27,811 bases of DNA from JBBRLA01 sp038231615. GTDB lineage: Bacteria; Myxococcota_A; Polyangia; Palsa-1104; JAEUJZ01. The notes under the pieces were generated by a model. The model made no database searches. It saw only the letters and a list, made by a program, of their open reading frames with translations, and was not told the DNA's origin. A program made the translations under genes and the position numbers. Where the stretch lies: assembly GCA_038231615.1 (NCBI GenBank), contig JBBRLA010000015.1, forward strand, positions 1 through 27,811, given 5' to 3'. Below, piece by piece: positions 24,316 to 27,811 of the stretch (within the stretch, counting starts at the first letter, position 1; every line of letters starts with the position of its first letter).

Positions 24316-25349
24316 AGGAGCTGCTCTTTGCGGAAGGTCACCGCTTCGACTTCTATCAGGCAGTGAAGCTGCTGGAGATCCTGCGCCCGAAATCCGTCTC
24401 GGTGGGCAGCGGCAGCGAGCCCCATCAGGAAGCGGTACGTTTCCGCTCGACCACCAGCCTGGCCTTCCCGGCCAGCGAGATCCACGAGATCACCGATCCA
24501 AAAGACCCGCTGATGGTGGTGAACTTCCTCGGCCTGGCCGGGGTCACCGGACCGCTGCCCCTGCCCTTCACCGAGTACATCCAGCAGCGCCTGTGGGAGA
24601 AGGACACCGCGCTGCGGGACTTCCTGGACATCTTCAACCACCGCCTGGTGTCGATGGTGTACCGCATCCGCCGCAAGCACCGCGTCGGGCTGGAGACCGC
24701 CTCCCCGGAACACCACGGCTTCGCCTCGCTGCTGTATGCGCTGATCGGCCTGGAGACGGCGGGGCTGCGGGGACGAATGAAGGTTCCAGATCGGGCGCTG
24801 CTGCGCTACGCCGGGCTTTTGAGCAAGCACCCGCGATCGGCCAGCGGCCTGTGCGCCATGCTCGGCGACTTCTTCGGCGTGCCGGTGCGGGACCGGCAGT
24901 TCCGCGGGGCGTTCCGTTCGTTCGACAAGGACCAGTGGACCGCCATCGGGGTCACTGGACGGAACAACCGGCTGGGGCAGGATGTGATGCTGGGGACCCA
25001 GATCTGGGACCAGCAGGCGGGCATCGACCTTTGTGTGGGACCGCTGCGCTGGAGTCAATATCTGGACATGCTGCCGGGAGAGGGGGGATTCGTCTCCCTG
25101 TGCCAGCTCACGCGATTCTACCTGGGGGAAAACCTCGACTTCGGCGTGCGCCTGAGCATGAAGGCGGAAGAGATCCACCCGGCCCGGATCAGCGTCAAGA
25201 ACGGTCCCCGGCTTGGCTGGACGTCGTGGCTGAGCCATGGCGTGCCGTTGCAGGGCGACGTCGAGATCCAGGTGGCCGATGTCCCCGCTTTTCGCGACAC
25301 CCCCGCGCCTGCGTATGCACTTAACCCTTTGCACGAACCCGTTCCCTAG
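24279..25349 (+). CDS. tssG: Type VI secretion baseplate protein TssG
   Basis: 356 residues from ATG 24279, within the end of tssF. AAGGAG at 24263-24268 supports this start. The N-terminus PLEELLFAEGHRFDFYQAVK and LLEIL are typical. They are followed by VRFRSTTSLAFPASEI, VNFLGLAGVTGPLPLPFTEY, DFLDIFNHRLVSMVYRI, YAGLLSKHPRSASGLCAMLG, FFGVPVRDRQFRGAF and a C-terminal strand set ending in LGWTSWLSHGVPLQGDVEIQ. TssG holds the two TssF copies together in the baseplate wedge and contacts TssK. The repetitive gene begins nine bases after its stop. Confidence 0.96.
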   Translation: MAAHGWRPEHPLEELLFAEGHRFDFYQAVKLLEILRPKSVSVGSGSEPHQEAVRFRSTTSLAFPASEIHEITDPKDPLMVVNFLGLAGVTGPLPLPFTEYIQQRLWEKDTALRDFLDIFNHRLVSMVYRIRRKHRVGLETASPEHHGFASLLYALIGLETAGLRGRMKVPDRALLRYAGLLSKHPRSASGLCAMLGDFFGVPVRDRQFRGAFRSFDKDQWTAIGVTGRNNRLGQDVMLGTQIWDQQAGIDLCVGPLRWSQYLDMLPGEGGFVSLCQLTRFYLGENLDFGVRLSMKAEEIHPARISVKNGPRLGWTSWLSHGVPLQGDVEIQVADVPAFRDTPAPAYALNPLHEPVP

Positions 25350-25358
25350 AGGCTATCC

Positions 25359-27811
25359 GTGAAGTCAACGAAGGTCTCGGACACGAAGGTTCCCACATCG
25401 CAATCGGCGGGTGCGTCTTATCCCGACTACGCCGAGGATCTGGACGCCGACTCCATTCAGCTCGATGACAACTCCGACACTCAGTCGTTCACCGTGCCGG
25501 ACGTGCCCGACGACTCGTTCGACGTCGATGTGGGCGAGATGGTGAACGAAGCCGCCACCGAGTCGTCGAAGAGCCAGAACGGCGCCTTCGGCGGCCTGAA
25601 AGACAAGGCGAAGGACGAGGCGAAAGACCAGATCAAGGACCAGGTCGGCGATCAATTCTCAAGCGCTGCCGATGATCCGGAAGGCGCGCAGGAGAAGATC
25701 GTCGCGGCCGCCGCAATCCTCCGCGACCCGGGAGGTGCCGCGCAAGAGAAGGCGGACACGGTCGCCTCGTTCGTCGAGGAGAAGCGGGATGCCCTGCGGG
25801 GAAAGAAAGAGGCCGCCGCGGCCTTCGCCGACGACCCCCACGGCGTGCTCGAGGGGCAGGCCGGGGCCGTCGCGGCCTACACCAGCGATACCCGCGAGGC
25901 TGGAGAAGAACAGGTCGCCACGGCAACCGCGGCGGTGGATGACACTCGGGAGAAGGCGGAGGGGGCAGCCGCGTTCGTGAGCGAAGCCCGGGGGATCGCC
26001 GGAGAGGAAACCCCCGGCGGCATCGTGGACCGGGTGCTGGGCCGGTTCAAGCGGCCCCAGAAGAAGAAGGCCGGGGAAGGCGAGGAGCTGGCAGCCGGTG
26101 CCGACAGCGATGCCGGCGAGGCGTACCCGGAGGGATCGGGCGGGTATTCCGGGGGGCCGGAAGTGCCAGGATCGGAGGATAATCTCCCGACTGACATGGA
26201 GGTGATCGACGACGCCGACGTCTCGGGAGAGTCCCTTCCCAGCGTTGAGAGCGCCGATCTGCCGGAGAGCACGCTCAGCGGCGATGGCGGGGTGGCGGGC
26301 GAAGAAGGGGTCTTCGGGGGCGTAATGGCGCGGGCGCAGGGCAGCGACGACTCGGGAGATGGTGGAATTGGGTTGGGTGGGATCGGCATGGGGATCGCGG
26401 GGGTTGGTCTGGCCGGAGGGGCCGCGGCGCTCGCCGGGGGAGCGCTGGGCGGCATCGCCGGGTCCATCGCCAAGTCGGCCGCGGAAAGCGCGGCGAAGGA
26501 TACCGCCAGCACGGGCCTGAGCGCAGCCGGAAAGATCGGGTCGAAGGGCGCCCACTTCGCAGAGAAGGGCGCGCACTCGGCCGGACACCTGGCGGGCGAG
26601 GGGGCTCACCTGGCCGGGGGCGTTGGCGCCACGGGGCTGCACGCTGGCGAGAAACTCGGCGCCACGGGGCTGCACGCTGGTGAGATCGCGGGCAGCAAGG
26701 GGCTGAACGTCGGCGAACGGGTCGGCGCCACGGGGCTGCACGCTGGCGAGAAGCTCGGCGCCACGGGCCTGGGTGCCGGTGAGATCGTGGGCAGCAGGGG
26801 GCTGGACGTCGGCGAACGGGTCGGTGCCAAGGGCCTTGATGTTGGGAAGGTGGCTGGTGAGAAGGGGGCAGTGCTTGGCCGGGAGGCTGCTGATAAGGGT
26901 GCTGTCGTTGGCAAGGCTGCTGCCGAGAAGGGCGCCGTGGTTGGGCGGGAGGCTGCTGACAAAGGCGCTGTCGTTGGGCGCGAGGCCGCTGATAAGGGCG
27001 CCGTTGTGGGAAGGGCTGCTGCTGACAAGGGCGCCGTGGTTGGGCGGGAGGCTGCTGACAAGGGCGCCGTTGTGGGAAGGGCTGCTGCTGACAAGGGCGC
27101 CGTGGTTGGGCGCGAGGCCGCTGATAAGGGCGCCGTTGTGGGAAGGGCTGCTGCCGACAAGGGAGCCGTGGTTGGGCGGGAGGCCGCCGATAAGGGCGCT
27201 GTTGTGGGAAGGGCCGCTGCCGATAAGGGCGCCGTGGTTGGTCGCGAGGCTGCTGATAAAGGCGCTGTTGTGGGAAGGGCCGCTGCCGATAAGGGCGCCG
27301 TTGTGGGCCAGGCGGCAACCGAGCGTGGAGGTAGCCTGGCATCGGGTGCCGTGGCCGGCGCGGGCCTGGCGGCTGGAGCCGGGATCGCGCTCGCGCCAGG
27401 ACTGGCATCGGGCGCCAACATCGCTGGCAATGCGCCCGATCTTTCGGGCTCGCTTCCATCGCTCCCTTCCACGAACGTCAGCACCCCCAGCGGTGTTGGC
27501 GGAGGGAGCGGGATCGGCAGCGGCGGCGGCATTGGATCGTCCAACCGGCCCGGTTCAAGTTCTGCCGATCCAGGCGGAAGATCTCCTGGCGGTTCCAGTG
27601 GTGCTGGAGTCGCCAGCAATGGGCCTGGCGGCAGCAGCCAACCGGGGTCAGGCGCCGGCCGAGGGCCCGCTCCGGCCAAGGCTGGCGGCGGCGACCCTAC
27701 CAAGGCTGACAAAAACCCCGTCGGCACGGAAGGCAAGGATCCGGCCAAGCAGGACTCACCCGAGCCGGCTAAACAAGAGCCCGCCAAGCAGGACCCCGCC
27801 AAGCAGGACCC
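25359..27811 (+). CDS. Giant repetitive T6SS-linked protein with 11-residue (hendecad) repeats, 3' end outside window
   Basis: An open frame with no stop starts at GTG 25359, with AGAGG seven bases before it, and covers at least 817 codons. I do not recognise the protein. The N-terminal ~75 residues are acidic and probably disordered. Residues 79-215 are Lys/Glu/Asp/Ala-rich helices (LKDKAKDEAKDQIKDQ, then ALRGKKEAAAAFADD). A basic patch RFKRPQKKK lies at 229-237 and an acidic linker follows. A Gly-rich hydrophobic segment spans about 335-371. An 11-residue repeat domain spans about 380-653. A second Gly/Ala hydrophobic segment spans about 657-690. The tail is Gly/Ser/Pro-rich and ends in PAKQD-type pentapeptides. 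No Sec signal is present. Its position nine bases after tssG suggests a part in T6SS function, such as an effector, a carrier or an envelope component. A C-terminal domain beyond the window could decide which. Confidence 0.85.
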   Translation, partial: MKSTKVSDTKVPTSQSAGASYPDYAEDLDADSIQLDDNSDTQSFTVPDVPDDSFDVDVGEMVNEAATESSKSQNGAFGGLKDKAKDEAKDQIKDQVGDQFSSAADDPEGAQEKIVAAAAILRDPGGAAQEKADTVASFVEEKRDALRGKKEAAAAFADDPHGVLEGQAGAVAAYTSDTREAGEEQVATATAAVDDTREKAEGAAAFVSEARGIAGEETPGGIVDRVLGRFKRPQKKKAGEGEELAAGADSDAGEAYPEGSGGYSGGPEVPGSEDNLPTDMEVIDDADVSGESLPSVESADLPESTLSGDGGVAGEEGVFGGVMARAQGSDDSGDGGIGLGGIGMGIAGVGLAGGAAALAGGALGGIAGSIAKSAAESAAKDTASTGLSAAGKIGSKGAHFAEKGAHSAGHLAGEGAHLAGGVGATGLHAGEKLGATGLHAGEIAGSKGLNVGERVGATGLHAGEKLGATGLGAGEIVGSRGLDVGERVGAKGLDVGKVAGEKGAVLGREAADKGAVVGKAAAEKGAVVGREAADKGAVVGREAADKGAVVGRAAADKGAVVGREAADKGAVVGRAAADKGAVVGREAADKGAVVGRAAADKGAVVGREAADKGAVVGRAAADKGAVVGREAADKGAVVGRAAADKGAVVGQAATERGGSLASGAVAGAGLAAGAGIALAPGLASGANIAGNAPDLSGSLPSLPSTNVSTPSGVGGGSGIGSGGGIGSSNRPGSSSADPGGRSPGGSSGAGVASNGPGGSSQPGSGAGRGPAPAKAGGGDPTKADKNPVGTEGKDPAKQDSPEPAKQEPAKQDPAKQD
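26625..27317 (+). repeat. Twenty-one tandem 33-bp units coding for an 11-residue repeat
   Basis: Residues 423-653 divide without gaps into 21 units of 11. The early units follow GATGLHAGEKL or GSKGLNVGERV. From 26856 the units become nearly uniform, ADKGAVVGREA alternating with ADKGAVVGRAA. On a helical wheel with 3.67 residues per turn, Gly, Ala and one Val fall on one face, and Arg, Asp, Glu and Lys on the other. Two looser units precede the run (ASTGLSAAGKI and GSKGAHFAEKG). Confidence 0.92.
26955..27284 (+). repeat. Higher-order repeat: five 66-bp pairs of REA-type and RAA-type units
   Basis: The REA units are coded with GTG/GTC GTT GGG CGN and the RAA units with GTT GTG GGA AGG, so two DNA types alternate five times. 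Within the REA units the Arg codon itself alternates CGC, CGG, CGC, CGG, CGC, which suggests that the amplified block was 132 bp. Confidence 0.85.

Noticed and set aside
26625..27317. CRISPR-like regular repeats
   Set aside because: The 33-bp units are directly joined with no spacers, and they code for an unbroken amino-acid repeat. No cas genes are present.
26606..27802. A 398-codon minus-strand frame with PTTAPLSAA-type repeats
   Set aside because: It is the mirror of the 33-bp coding repeat; any stop-free repeat can be open on both strands. The plus-strand frame continues the operon and has a start with a ribosome site.

Overview
The window is GC-rich and reads like a member of the Myxococcota or a related delta-type Proteobacterium. 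This is an inference from gene content: a complete-looking type VI secretion (T6SS) core, an Oar-like TonB-dependent receptor, and lipoproteins with short Cys/Asp-rich knots. No rRNA, tRNA, CRISPR array or transposase gene was seen.

Left part (1-8330, all genes on the minus strand). Read in the direction of transcription: an Arg-rich 207-aa protein of unknown function (8330-7707), a Cys-containing lipoprotein (7417-6353), a large TonB-dependent receptor (about 6299-3246), a left-handed beta-helix acyltransferase (3241-2729), two small unknown proteins (2697-2368 and 2277-1933), an interspersed inverted-repeat element (about 1776-1930), another lipoprotein of unknown function (1717-761), and an NAD(P)H:quinone oxidoreductase cut by the window edge (720-1). 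The lipoprotein, receptor and acyltransferase are tightly packed and probably co-transcribed.

Central regulatory gap (8331-8979). About 650 bases without a convincing gene separate the left block from the divergent T6SS operon. It holds an AT-rich block and a dyad upstream of tssK.

Right part (8980-27811, all genes on the plus strand). The order is tssK, tssL, a TPR protein with two membrane segments, a periplasmic-binding-protein-like lipoprotein, tssM, tssA, tssB, tssC, hcp, tssE, tssF, tssG, and a giant repetitive open frame that runs off the right edge. Most junctions are overlaps or gaps of a few bases, so this is one operon-like unit. Internal control points are possible before tssB and on both sides of hcp. 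The products cover the baseplate (TssK, E, F, G), the sheath (TssB, C), the tube (Hcp), the cap/coordinator (TssA) and the inner-membrane complex (TssL, M). Not present in the window are tssJ, tssH/clpV, vgrG and PAAR genes; the last three may lie to the right.

The most interesting features are (i) the >=817-codon protein after tssG, which contains at least 21 continuous 11-residue repeats resembling the hendecad repeats of LEA and synuclein-type amphipathic helices; (ii) a TPR/lipoprotein pair inserted between tssL and tssM where an outer-membrane partner would be needed in the absence of TssJ; and (iii) a TssM whose Walker A lysine is replaced by glutamine.
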